64,000 nucleotides of DNA from Anammoximicrobium sp964645045 (GTDB lineage: Bacteria > Planctomycetota > Planctomycetia > Pirellulales > Pirellulaceae). Both the position numbers and the translations under genes were made by a program. The notes beneath the pieces were generated by a model. It did not search any database. It was not told where the DNA came from and saw nothing but the letters and a program-made list of their open reading frames with translations. The stretch lies in NCBI GenBank assembly GCA_964645045.1, contig CAZXYZ010000023.1, positions 1 through 64,000 of the forward strand. The letters run 5' to 3'. Positions 8,885 through 17,524 of the stretch are shown here, piece by piece (the first letter of the stretch is position 1; every line of letters begins with the position of its first letter).

Positions 8885-9946
8885 ATGCACCGCCGCCAAG
8901 CCTTGAAAACCCTCGCCGCCGGAGCGGCGGCCTTGAACGCCTTTCCTGGACTTGGGGCGCAAAACCAACCGCCACCGGCCAAATTGGGCATCGTCGTCTA
9001 TTGCCTGGGCCACCGCACTCAGCAGTTGCGCGAACCAGAGCTCGGCAAGGACTTGTCCGACCCTCTCACGCTGTTGGAGCACTGCCGTCAGTTGGGCGCC
9101 GGCGGCGTGCAAATGCCGCTGGGCGTCCGCGACGCGGCCTACACGCGCAAGCTGCGGGAAAAGGCCGAACAATCCGAGATGTTCGTGGAGGGCATCGTTT
9201 CGCCGCCCAACGGTCCGGCCGACGTGGAACGCTTCGACGCCCAACTGGCAACGGCGGCGCGGGCCGGTGCCAGCGTCGTGCGGTCGGTCATCCTGCCCGG
9301 CCGGCGGTACGAGTTCTTCGAGTCCGCCGCCCAGTTCCGCGAGTTCGCCGAACGGGCCCGACGAGGGCTGGAATTGGCGGAACCGGTGGCCGCCAAGCAT
9401 CGCGTGCGATTGGCCGTCGAGAACCACAAGGACCAGCGGGTGCCCGAACGGATCGAGTTGTTGCAGCATTTGAGCAGCCCCTGGATCGGGGCCTGCGTGG
9501 ATGTGGGCAACAGCTTTGCCCTCCTGGAAGATCCCCTGGCCGTCGTCGAGGCGTATGCGCCGTGGGCGATCTGCGTGCATCTGAAAGACCAAACCGTCCA
9601 GGAGTACGAGGACGGATTCCTGTTCGGAGATGCGGCGTTGGGACAAGGCTTCTTGGATCTGAAACGCATGGTGCAAGTGATCCGCCAGGCGAAGCCGGAG
9701 GCCCGGTTTTCGCTGGAGGTCATTACACGCGACCCGCTCGCGGTGCCATGCCTGACGGAAAAGTACTGGGCGACTTTCGCCGCTGTGCCGGGAACCGATC
9801 TGGCCCGTACGCTACGGACGGTTCGCGCCCACGCCCGGAAGACGCTGCCTCGCGTCACCGGACTGGCGTCGGCAGAGCGAGCCGAGTTCGAGGAACAGAA
9901 CATTCGCCAGTCGCTGGTTTACGCGCACGCTGTATTGGCGTTATAA
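8885..9946 (+). CDS. exported sugar-phosphate isomerase/epimerase-like TIM barrel
   Basis: This 353-residue protein belongs to the xylose-isomerase-like TIM-barrel superfamily. The N-terminus (HRRQALKTLAAGAAALNA) looks like a Tat or Sec export signal ending near residue 25. Likely metal ligands sit in LAVENHKD, CVDVGNSF and FSLEV, which carry the expected Glu, Asp and Glu on successive strands. Members isomerise or epimerise sugars or cyclitols; the substrate here is unknown. It converges on the ceramidase-like gene, with a permease remnant between. It is similar in type, though not obviously a close duplicate, to the protein at 28442-29584. Confidence 0.82.
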   Translation: MHRRQALKTLAAGAAALNAFPGLGAQNQPPPAKLGIVVYCLGHRTQQLREPELGKDLSDPLTLLEHCRQLGAGGVQMPLGVRDAAYTRKLREKAEQSEMFVEGIVSPPNGPADVERFDAQLATAARAGASVVRSVILPGRRYEFFESAAQFREFAERARRGLELAEPVAAKHRVRLAVENHKDQRVPERIELLQHLSSPWIGACVDVGNSFALLEDPLAVVEAYAPWAICVHLKDQTVQEYEDGFLFGDAALGQGFLDLKRMVQVIRQAKPEARFSLEVITRDPLAVPCLTEKYWATFAAVPGTDLARTLRTVRAHARKTLPRVTGLASAERAEFEEQNIRQSLVYAHAVLAL

Positions 9947-9964
9947 GCATCACCCGCGGCGGCT

Positions 9965-10118
9965 GACTAACAGCAGCGCCTGCGACGTGTGCAGCGCGAC
10001 CGGCCAAAGCCAAAATGCCTCCGCCCATAATCGCGCCCAGGCCGAGCGTTGTCGCCCCCGAGAATCCGAGATGCCGGGCGACGGCGTCGTCGTTGATCGG
10101 ACTCCGTTCCACCGACAC
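9965..10118 (-). pseudogene. N-terminal remnant of an amino-acid/APC permease
   Basis: The minus-strand reading from a GTG at 10118 gives a start followed by RHLGFSGATTLGLGAIMGGGILALAG. This is the signature first transmembrane segment of APC-superfamily amino-acid permeases (the GAIMGGGI motif). After about 50 residues the similarity stops and the frame runs into the 3' end of the opposite-strand TIM-barrel gene. A functional permease needs about 400 more residues, so this is a truncated relic. It starts 10 bases after the ceramidase-like stop, suggesting that the two were once one operon. Confidence 0.7.
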
Positions 10119-10128
10119 GCGTTCCTTC

Positions 10129-11526
10129 CTACGCCAGGATCTGCCCCATGCCTTGCGTCAGCAGGTCGTCGATCCCCGGGTCGGAAAAAGCCACACTGGG
10201 TTCGTAGCCGCCGTTGGGGTACTCCTCTTTGACTGGAACGTACCAAGTCCCGCCGTCGCCGTAGGCAGCAGTGGCGACGAATAACGAAGGCTGCAACTGC
10301 TGGGCCCGCAATTGATACTCGACAAAGCACTCGCCCGGCAAGTGCAACAGACGAATTCCGTTGACGTGCAACGCGCTCAGCACAACCGGGACCTTCTGCT
10401 CCAGCCGCCGCAGCCACGCCAGCGTGTAGGCCGGCCGGCTGCGGCCGGAGCCGGTCGCCGCCTTGTTCGCAATCTGCTCCTGCAACGCCGCGGCGGAAAA
10501 CGTGCTCCGCGGCGGCGGCAGGATCTCCACCGTGCGCCAGCCGACACGCTCGATCGCTGCCGGCCGCAGATCCTGCTCGGACCGCACGATCCCCTCGTAC
10601 ATCCGCTGGACGAGCACCGGCCGCATCTCCGGTGAACCGTCGTTGTACTTGCCGGCCGCGACGTTCCCCGCACAGCCGGTGAAGTACAGATGCACACAGC
10701 CCGGTTCGTCCGCCTGCCGCTGTTTGCGGGCCAGCCCCGCAAAATCGCTGCTCACCCTTCCGTCCCCATAGTAGCTCATGGGGTGCGTGGCGTAGTAGTG
10801 GCAAGCGGCGATCTTGTCCGGGCCGGAGTAGAACGCGACCGTTTTCAGCCAGGGATCGATCAGGCCCTCCGGCAAGGCCCGCAACTGTGGATCGCGGCAA
10901 CTGCTGCCGCGCATGGCCAGGACACGTCCGGCCGCATCGCGGGACACTCGCCGATTGCCCGCCACTTGCTCCACGCGGGCCTGCCCGCAGGCGACGTGGG
11001 TGACCGGCCGCGCCGCGGCCACCGCGCCGGAGGCACTTTTGCGCACGGTGTCCAAGCAGCGGCGGAAGAAGTCCACGTCGACGATGGGCGGCAAGTCGCC
11101 CTGCGCCTCGACCAGGCGTTGGGCCTCGAGGCAGGCAAACGGCGCGTTGTGCTGGTGCATGCATTGCACCGCCACGCGGTCCGGCGTCGTCCCGACCGCC
11201 TCCGCCAGCGTTTGCCGCCATTCGAGGTGCGCTGCATTGCACAGTCCCGTCCAATCCACGACGCAGATCACGAGCGGCAAATCGGTGCCCAGCAGGACGA
11301 AGCCGATCGCTTCCAAGGGGTCGTCGACCGCCGTCACCGGCGTGATCCAGCCGCCGCAACAAGGATGGCCCAGCGGCGGCGTGACGTCGCACCGGAACGT
11401 CGCGAGGCGGAACGGGAGGCCGCTATCGGCGCCGCGCGAGGCATTTTGCAGCAGAGAAGCCGAAAGGGCGCAGCCAGCGGCGGCGGTAAACGTTTGACGC
11501 AAGAAATCGCGGCGATCGGTGGTCAT
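10129..11526 (-). CDS. neutral/alkaline ceramidase-like hydrolase, Tat-exported
   Basis: This 465-residue protein opens with a Tat signal (RRDFLRQTF then a hydrophobic stretch to about residue 33). The body resembles the neutral/alkaline non-lysosomal ceramidase family. It shows an early CDVTPPLGHP block, an MHQHNAPF motif in the place of the family's zinc-binding HTHSAP, and FTGCAGNVA in the place of the second active-site loop. Ceramidases release fatty acids from N-acyl sphingoid bases, but many bacterial members of this fold act on other substrates. The ATG at 11526 has a good GGAG site just upstream; a longer frame lacks coding character. The dead permease fragment follows directly. Confidence 0.82.
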   Translation of the reverse strand: MTTDRRDFLRQTFTAAAGCALSASLLQNASRGADSGLPFRLATFRCDVTPPLGHPCCGGWITPVTAVDDPLEAIGFVLLGTDLPLVICVVDWTGLCNAAHLEWRQTLAEAVGTTPDRVAVQCMHQHNAPFACLEAQRLVEAQGDLPPIVDVDFFRRCLDTVRKSASGAVAAARPVTHVACGQARVEQVAGNRRVSRDAAGRVLAMRGSSCRDPQLRALPEGLIDPWLKTVAFYSGPDKIAACHYYATHPMSYYGDGRVSSDFAGLARKQRQADEPGCVHLYFTGCAGNVAAGKYNDGSPEMRPVLVQRMYEGIVRSEQDLRPAAIERVGWRTVEILPPPRSTFSAAALQEQIANKAATGSGRSRPAYTLAWLRRLEQKVPVVLSALHVNGIRLLHLPGECFVEYQLRAQQLQPSLFVATAAYGDGGTWYVPVKEEYPNGGYEPSVAFSDPGIDDLLTQGMGQILA

Positions 11527-11618
11527 TGGAGTCTCCTTGCCGGCAGACGGCGGGACTGGTCCTGAAGTCGAACGACGCACACGGGAAAAGAGCGACCTCG
11601 CTCCAACCTGATTTTCCC

Positions 11619-11679
11619 GTGGCGTAAGCTTCCAGCTTGCGGCAGATGTAAGCACCGCAAGCTGGAACCTCACGCCACT
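11619..11679. repeat. imperfect palindrome, AAGCTGGAA type
   Basis: The sequence GTGGCGTAAGCTTCCAGC at the left pairs with GCTGGAACCTCACGCCAC at the right. The central perfect arms are TTCCAGCTTGCGG (11630-11642) and its complement (11655-11667). It sits upstream of the ceramidase-like gene and downstream of the minus-strand PLP-enzyme gene. It resembles other intergenic hairpins in this window and may act as a terminator or a REP-like site. Confidence 0.75.
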
Positions 11680-11761
11680 TATTTCTCGAACGGTGCTTCA
11701 CGCCTTGGCGCGAGCTTCTTCCCCCCACCTGTCTGTCGGCATGAATTGACTTCTCGCGCGT

Positions 11762-13138
11762 TCACAGCTTCAAGCTCCGTTCACTCATCTCCTGCAAGTC
11801 CCGGGGCGACACAACTTGGCGTCCAAGCTTGAAGTGCTCCTGCATCTCGGCCAGGGCCGTCAGCAAGCCGGTCATGGCTTCGTCCGAATGGTTGGCGTTC
11901 ACCAGAATCCGCAGCAGGCCGGCGTTCAGCGGCACCGCCGGGTACGTGGCCGACTGGACGTAGTAGCCCCGATCAAACAGCCATTTGCCGGCTTCCAGCG
12001 TCTGTTCCATCTCGCCGATGACCACCGAGACAATCGGCGCTTCGCCGCCCAGAACGGTCAAGCCCAATTCGCGGACGCCGTCGATCAGCCTGCGCATCAG
12101 GCCCTTCAGCCTGCCCAGCATCCGGTCGTATTCGGGCGATTCCAGAATGTCGCACACGGCACAGATCGCAGCCAGATAAGGCGGCGGCACCGGACCGCCG
12201 AAAATGAAGGTGCTGGAACGTAGTTTCAACATGCGTTTTAGTTTTGAGTTGCAGGTGACGAACGCGCCCATGCAGGAGAACGCCTTGGACAACGAGCCGA
12301 CCATCAGCACCTGGTCCAACCCGCCCAGGCTCATGTAGGCCGCACCGCGGCCGCCCGGGCCGACCACCGCCGTGCCGTGGGCGTCGTCCACGTACAAGAT
12401 CCCGCCGTACTGCCGCGTCACTTCGTCGATCTGCTTCAGCGGCGGAATCTTGCCGGTCATGCTGTACACGCCGTCGACCGCGACCACCCGGTTCTTGGCG
12501 GACGACTTTTCCAAGATTCGCTCCAGCGATTCCGCGCACAGCGGATGAACCTCTTCCAAGACCGCGCCGTCGGCCGCCGCAATCTTGGCCGCTTGATGAA
12601 TTGTATCATGCGACTGGCGGTCGACCACCAGCAGATCCCCCTTGGCGGCGATGCCCGGAATCAGGCCGATGTTGGCCAGCGTGACGCTGGGGTAGATCAA
12701 CGTATCCTCGACGCCCAGCCAGCGGGCCAGGCGGTACTCGGCTTCCTCGCACAGGCTCACGCTGCAAAAGGCCCGCGACGCGCCGTTGTGCGTGCCCCAG
12801 CGGGCGGCGGCTTCGACCAAGGCCTGCCGGACGGCTGGGTGCCGGTCCAGGCCCAGGAAGCTATCGGACCCGAAATTGAACAATTCGTGATCGCCGACCC
12901 GCATCCGCCGCTGATCGTCCAAGTCGTCGACCCGCAAGTCCTTCAGATGGACATCGGGCATGTTATCCAAGAACAACAGCGCCAACCGCACAACCCGGTC
13001 GCGGCCCAAATGAGCCGTCAACTGTTGGACGGCGCTGCCCCGGGCTGACTCGGCCACGTTCGTACGCTCCTTGCCCCGCGTCTTGGGCGGCGGACTGTCG
13101 GTTGGTGGTTGGGAAACCATGTTCATCTCGCTGTGCAT
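11762..13138 (-). CDS. PLP-dependent alpha-oxoamine synthase-like enzyme
   Basis: This 458-residue fold-type I PLP enzyme belongs to the family of 8-amino-7-oxononanoate synthase, serine palmitoyltransferase and 2-amino-3-ketobutyrate CoA ligase, which condense an amino acid with an acyl thioester. The cofactor residues are readable: His177 in DRQSHDT, Asp251 and His254 in VDDAHG, and the Schiff-base Lys285 in GSLSKAF. The usual GNH segment of true BioF and Spt enzymes is replaced by CSVSLCEEAE, so the substrate probably differs. A GGAGAG site precedes the ATG at 13138. It is divergent from a sulfotransferase gene 191 bases away, with an MMPL exporter gene beyond, suggesting a lipid-modification role (inference). 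Confidence 0.83.
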   Translation of the reverse strand: MHSEMNMVSQPPTDSPPPKTRGKERTNVAESARGSAVQQLTAHLGRDRVVRLALLFLDNMPDVHLKDLRVDDLDDQRRMRVGDHELFNFGSDSFLGLDRHPAVRQALVEAAARWGTHNGASRAFCSVSLCEEAEYRLARWLGVEDTLIYPSVTLANIGLIPGIAAKGDLLVVDRQSHDTIHQAAKIAAADGAVLEEVHPLCAESLERILEKSSAKNRVVAVDGVYSMTGKIPPLKQIDEVTRQYGGILYVDDAHGTAVVGPGGRGAAYMSLGGLDQVLMVGSLSKAFSCMGAFVTCNSKLKRMLKLRSSTFIFGGPVPPPYLAAICAVCDILESPEYDRMLGRLKGLMRRLIDGVRELGLTVLGGEAPIVSVVIGEMEQTLEAGKWLFDRGYYVQSATYPAVPLNAGLLRILVNANHSDEAMTGLLTALAEMQEHFKLGRQVVSPRDLQEMSERSLKL

Positions 13139-13329
13139 CTCGTGATCTCTCCGCTGACTGTCTTCGACAACCCGAATCACGGGCCAACCCCGGCAGTTGC
13201 GATTATCGTTCCCACGGGGGCCGGACACAAGAGTCTCGTTCTGGGGTTGCGGCGCCTGCCGGAACTCCCGATAACGTTAAGACCGTCTGGGAAAACTGTT
13301 CGGTGGAAATCGGATTGGAAAACGCCGCT

Positions 13330-14463
13330 ATGGACCGTCTGCAACCTGCTCAGGATAACCCCTCGCCCGTTTCCTGGAAGACGGGCGTGATCTGGATGGG
13401 CTGCGGATTTGGCGCCCTGTGGCGACTGCTGGCCGGCCATCGGTTCAGAATGCCGCTGACTTCCCTGCCGGCCTGCGCTTGCGACATCAGCTGTGCGTTT
13501 TTCAACTCGGCCTTGGGCGGCCTGCAGGACCTGCTGCTGGCCCGTTCCTTGAAACGCATCGTCTTGAACGACGATCCCCTGTTTGTGATCGGTCATTGGC
13601 GGACCGGGACAACGTTGCTGCACGAACTGTTGGCCTTGGACCCGCGGCACCGCTGCCCGACGAACTACGAGTGCTTCGTGCCCCGCCATTTTCTGATCAG
13701 CCAGCGCTGGCTGAAGCCATGCATCGGCTTCGTGCTGCCCAAAAACCGCATCGCCGACAGCATGCCAGTCGAGTGGGATTTGCCGCAAGAGGATGAATTC
13801 GCGCTGCTCGCGCTGGGCGCGCCCAGTCCGTACCTGAGCCTCGCTTTCCCCAACGATCCGCCGCAGTTCGGCCAATCCTACGCGCTGGAGGAATTGAGCC
13901 CCGGTGAACTGGCCCGGTGGCAACAAACACTGACCCGTTTTCTGCGCCAGCTGATCTGGAACCGGCCGGGCCGGTTAGTGCTGAAATCGCCCCCGCACAC
14001 CTTTCGTCTGCCGGTCCTGGAGCAGCTGTTTCCGCACGCCCGCTATCTGCACATCGTGCGTGATCCGTACGCCGTGTTTGCGTCGACCGTCAAGCTGTGG
14101 AAATCCCTGTTTGCCGCGCAAAGCTATCAACGGCCAACCTATGAGGGCCTGGAAGAACGGGTGCTGGAAACGTTTTGCCGGATGTACGACCGCTTCGAAG
14201 CCGCCCGCCCGCAGATCGAGCCGCAACGGATCTACGATGTCCGCTATGAAGATCTCGTCCGCGACCCGCAGCCGCAGATGCGGCGGATCTACGAGCATTT
14301 GGAGCTGGGCGATTTCGAACCGGCCGCGGGTGCGGTGGAAGCCTATTTCAGCCGGCGGACGGACTACCGCCCCAGCCGCTACCAGCTGACGCCGGACCAG
14401 CACGACGCCGTCACACAGCGCTGGCTGCCGTACGTGCAAAGGTACGGCTACGAAGCGGGTTGA
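13330..14463 (+). CDS. sulfotransferase (PAPS-dependent)
   Basis: This 377-residue protein carries the sulfotransferase signatures. The 5'-phosphosulfate loop GHWRTGTTLL lies at about residues 88-97, followed by a conserved LVLKSPPHTFRL block and the 3'-phosphate-binding segment LHIVRDPYAVFAST. It should move sulfate from PAPS to an alcohol or amine on a lipid, sugar or small molecule. Residues about 17-60 are hydrophobic and may associate with the membrane. I use the ATG at 13330 because the frame upstream overlaps the divergent PLP-enzyme promoter. It converges with the MMPL gene 85 bases away. Confidence 0.88.
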   Translation: MDRLQPAQDNPSPVSWKTGVIWMGCGFGALWRLLAGHRFRMPLTSLPACACDISCAFFNSALGGLQDLLLARSLKRIVLNDDPLFVIGHWRTGTTLLHELLALDPRHRCPTNYECFVPRHFLISQRWLKPCIGFVLPKNRIADSMPVEWDLPQEDEFALLALGAPSPYLSLAFPNDPPQFGQSYALEELSPGELARWQQTLTRFLRQLIWNRPGRLVLKSPPHTFRLPVLEQLFPHARYLHIVRDPYAVFASTVKLWKSLFAAQSYQRPTYEGLEERVLETFCRMYDRFEAARPQIEPQRIYDVRYEDLVRDPQPQMRRIYEHLELGDFEPAAGAVEAYFSRRTDYRPSRYQLTPDQHDAVTQRWLPYVQRYGYEAG

Positions 14464-14548
14464 AAAACCGCGAACGACAGGCTAAAGCCCGGACTCCAAC
14501 GGGGCGATCCCGAAAATGTCACAGCCTCTAAATTGGCGGCGTCGTCGG

Positions 14549-17404
14549 TCATTTCCGGATCGGCTCGGCCACGGAGACGTCGACCGGCCGCCGGTGCGGT
14601 GCGGGCGGTCCGGCGGGCGGGGGCGAGCGTTTCTCCGTCCAGCGGTGCAGCAGTGCCAGGAACGCGGGCAGCAACACGGTCCGCACCACAAACGTATCGA
14701 GCAGGATGCCGAAGGACAGCGAGAAACCCAATTGCACGATGGCGGCCAACGCATTGGCGCCGGTGCCCAGCAACTGGCTGGCGGCCGGGAACCAACCGGA
14801 AATGTAAGGCTCCCAAGCACCGCTGGTCATCGAGATGAACGTGCCGGCCATGATCAGACCGCAGCTGGTGATGATTCCGCCTGTCCGGAGGACGGCGTAC
14901 CGCAAGCCGGGCAGCGGACCTAAGCGGGCTTGCTCTTCGTACACCCGCGTGACCAGATAGATGTTGTAGTCCTGCCCGACGGCCACCAGGATCACGAACA
15001 GGAATAGCGGCACCTTCCAGTCCAAACCCAAAAACTCGGGTCCATACAGCCAGGCAAAGAACCAGACCGTGACGCCCAGGGTAATATAATAACTGAACAA
15101 CACGGTGCCGATCATGTACAGGGACACCAACGGCCGGCGCAACATGACCAGCAGCACGGCGAACACCGCCAACACGACCAGGATCTGAATACGGCGATTG
15201 TCGGACTGGGTGACGCGTTTCAGGTCGCGGAGGTCGGCGGCCATACCCGAGTAGACGAAAGTGGCGTTGTGCCAAGTGGAATCCGCGCCGTCCCGAATCG
15301 CTTGCAGTTTCTGCTCAACGCGCTGCAGGACTTCTTCCGCTTCCAGCGAAAACGGATCGAACTGCAGGATTAAATCCAACCGCGTCACATCGCCCGCATA
15401 GTCCCCTTCCATGGCCACGTAGTGTTTTTGAGTTTGCGGGTGCGGGCTGGCGACCATTTTCAGCCATGAGTTCCGGTCAAACAAGCGCAAGCGTTTGCCA
15501 GGCGGAAATTTGCCCAGCGGGTCGGAGACGCTGCGGACGGCCAACACGCCGTCGACGTACAGTTCGCGCGTCAGGTCCGCAATTCGCTGACGCCCGTCCT
15601 TGGTATCGAAGCCGCCGCGGGGCTGGAAAGCGACGACGGCCAACGGTCCGGCCTCGCCGAGGTCGAAATGCCGTTGCATGAATTCGGCACCCTGCCGGCT
15701 GGGGCGTTCCTTCGGCAATTGGCTCAGAAAATCGTAGGTGATGTGACTGCCGTGCCGCACGCCGTGAACCGCGGGGACCAGCAGGACCAATAGACTGATC
15801 ATCAGAATCAATCCGGGCCGCGCGACCGTCCAGGTTGCGACACATCCCCAAATCCGTGATTCGCCCGTGTCGTTGTGGCCGCCGGACTCGCTATCCAGCT
15901 CCGAAGAAGACTTCGCCCGAGGCGCCCCAAACGGCCAGAACACAGCTTTGCCAAAGGCACACAATAAAGCCGGGGCCAGCGTCAGACACGCCATCAGCGT
16001 GACCGCCAAGCACAAGCCGATGGACGGCCCGCTGTTCTTGAATTTGCCAAAATCGGCAAAGAACATCGTCGCCAGCCCCAGAATCGTGGTCAGGGCGCTG
16101 GCGGCCAAGGCAGTACCCACCGCGCCCAGCGACTTGGCGATCGCTTCGCGGTGCTGGTAGCCTTGCTCCAAGTCTTCGCGATAGCGAGCCACCATAAACA
16201 GATAAAAGTCAGTCCCCGACCCGTACAGAATCACGACGATGAACACCTTGGTGGTCGTGAATACCTTGAAATCCCACCACTCGAACCCCGGCAACAGGTG
16301 AACCTGCGTCAGCAGCGCCACGATGCTCGTGGCGGCGACGAACGACGCGGCGATGGTCACGACCGGCATCACGACCAACAGCGGCGAACGGTAGACGACG
16401 CTGAGGATCAGCACGACCAGCACCACGGTGAACAACTCCGTGTTCGCGATGCTGTCCCGGGCGGCACGCAGCAGGTCACCGCCGACGGCCGCCGATCCGG
16501 AATAACCGATCTGCAGTCGCCCCCGCGATTCGCCCAACAGCGTCGCGCGGGCCCCGTCCAGAATCGTTTCCAAGTAGTCCAGGACTTCGATGTTGTCCAC
16601 CGCCATGAACTCGTTGGACAAGTGCAAGAGCATCGCCCGGACCTCGGGCTTACTCAATTTCTCTCCGAACACTTCGTCCTGCCAGGTCCAGACGTCGAGC
16701 AACGGCAGACGTGCCGCTTGTTCGGGAAACGGCTGCGGCCCGGGATTTTGGAACGTCGCATCCAACTCGCGGGCGGTCCGCGCGTCAGCCGCCGCATCGT
16801 CCGGTTTGCCTTGCCGCTGGTAAACCAGCGAGCGGTTGTGGTAGGTCGCCGCCAGCCGCTGGTGGCGGCGCACCGTGTCGGGGGGGATGGTCTTCTTCTT
16901 TGCGGCGGCATCCTTCCTGGCCCAATAACCGGCCAGCAGTTCATCCAGCCGGACCGCTTCGTCGAGCGCCGCCTCGGCGACGCCCAGGGTCTCGTCGGCG
17001 CGCTCGGAAGCAAGCGCTGCTTCCTCGCTGCGGCCCTCCTGCTGCCGTTGTTGCGCCTCGGCAGAGTACTGCTTCGCGCGAGTCAGGGCGGCCACGCCGT
17101 GCAGGTTCTTGAACTGCCGGGCCAAATCGTAGGCCACCGCGAGTTCGTCGCCCTGGAGCGTTCCGCTCTCGCGGCCGACGAACACCGCGATCTCGCTCTT
17201 GGCCCGGTCGCGGGGAAAAGCGTCGGCCAGCAATTGCTCGCCGCGAACGCTGGGCATCTGCGGCGGCAGGAACGCCAGGTCGCCGTCGCGGGTCACGTCA
17301 TCCCAATTCGGCGCCACGGCGTACAAGACGGCCACGATCAGCACCCAGCCGACGATCACCGCCAGCCAGTGCCGAGTTACAAACTTGCCTAGGAGGTCAA
17401 ACAT
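14549..17404 (-). CDS. MMPL/RND-superfamily exporter with a TPR-like periplasmic insert
   Basis: This 951-residue inner-membrane transporter has the RND/MMPL layout. One N-terminal membrane segment (about 13-32) is followed by a large periplasmic domain and a block of five segments. After a second periplasmic domain comes another five-segment block near the C-terminus. The Asp and Tyr of GSGTDFYLF and VGQDYNIYL, in the middle of each half, match the proton-relay positions of MMPL proteins. The first periplasmic loop, at about residues 110-215, contains helical repeats that look like TPRs (TYHNRSLVYQRQGKPDDAAAD), which is unusual. MMPL proteins export lipids, hopanoids or glycolipids. The nearby sulfotransferase and PLP enzyme suggest a modified lipid (inference). 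Confidence 0.88.
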   Translation of the reverse strand: MFDLLGKFVTRHWLAVIVGWVLIVAVLYAVAPNWDDVTRDGDLAFLPPQMPSVRGEQLLADAFPRDRAKSEIAVFVGRESGTLQGDELAVAYDLARQFKNLHGVAALTRAKQYSAEAQQRQQEGRSEEAALASERADETLGVAEAALDEAVRLDELLAGYWARKDAAAKKKTIPPDTVRRHQRLAATYHNRSLVYQRQGKPDDAAADARTARELDATFQNPGPQPFPEQAARLPLLDVWTWQDEVFGEKLSKPEVRAMLLHLSNEFMAVDNIEVLDYLETILDGARATLLGESRGRLQIGYSGSAAVGGDLLRAARDSIANTELFTVVLVVLILSVVYRSPLLVVMPVVTIAASFVAATSIVALLTQVHLLPGFEWWDFKVFTTTKVFIVVILYGSGTDFYLFMVARYREDLEQGYQHREAIAKSLGAVGTALAASALTTILGLATMFFADFGKFKNSGPSIGLCLAVTLMACLTLAPALLCAFGKAVFWPFGAPRAKSSSELDSESGGHNDTGESRIWGCVATWTVARPGLILMISLLVLLVPAVHGVRHGSHITYDFLSQLPKERPSRQGAEFMQRHFDLGEAGPLAVVAFQPRGGFDTKDGRQRIADLTRELYVDGVLAVRSVSDPLGKFPPGKRLRLFDRNSWLKMVASPHPQTQKHYVAMEGDYAGDVTRLDLILQFDPFSLEAEEVLQRVEQKLQAIRDGADSTWHNATFVYSGMAADLRDLKRVTQSDNRRIQILVVLAVFAVLLVMLRRPLVSLYMIGTVLFSYYITLGVTVWFFAWLYGPEFLGLDWKVPLFLFVILVAVGQDYNIYLVTRVYEEQARLGPLPGLRYAVLRTGGIITSCGLIMAGTFISMTSGAWEPYISGWFPAASQLLGTGANALAAIVQLGFSLSFGILLDTFVVRTVLLPAFLALLHRWTEKRSPPPAGPPAPHRRPVDVSVAEPIRK

Positions 17405-17524
17405 GCTCCGCAGTATCGAATACCGGCGCGAAAAAGAAAAGAGCCGATGGAACGGATGTTAAACTGTAACGATTGGCTGGGCCGGTTGGGTGCTCGGTGT
17501 TCCTTTCCCGCAATTCCCGCCACT

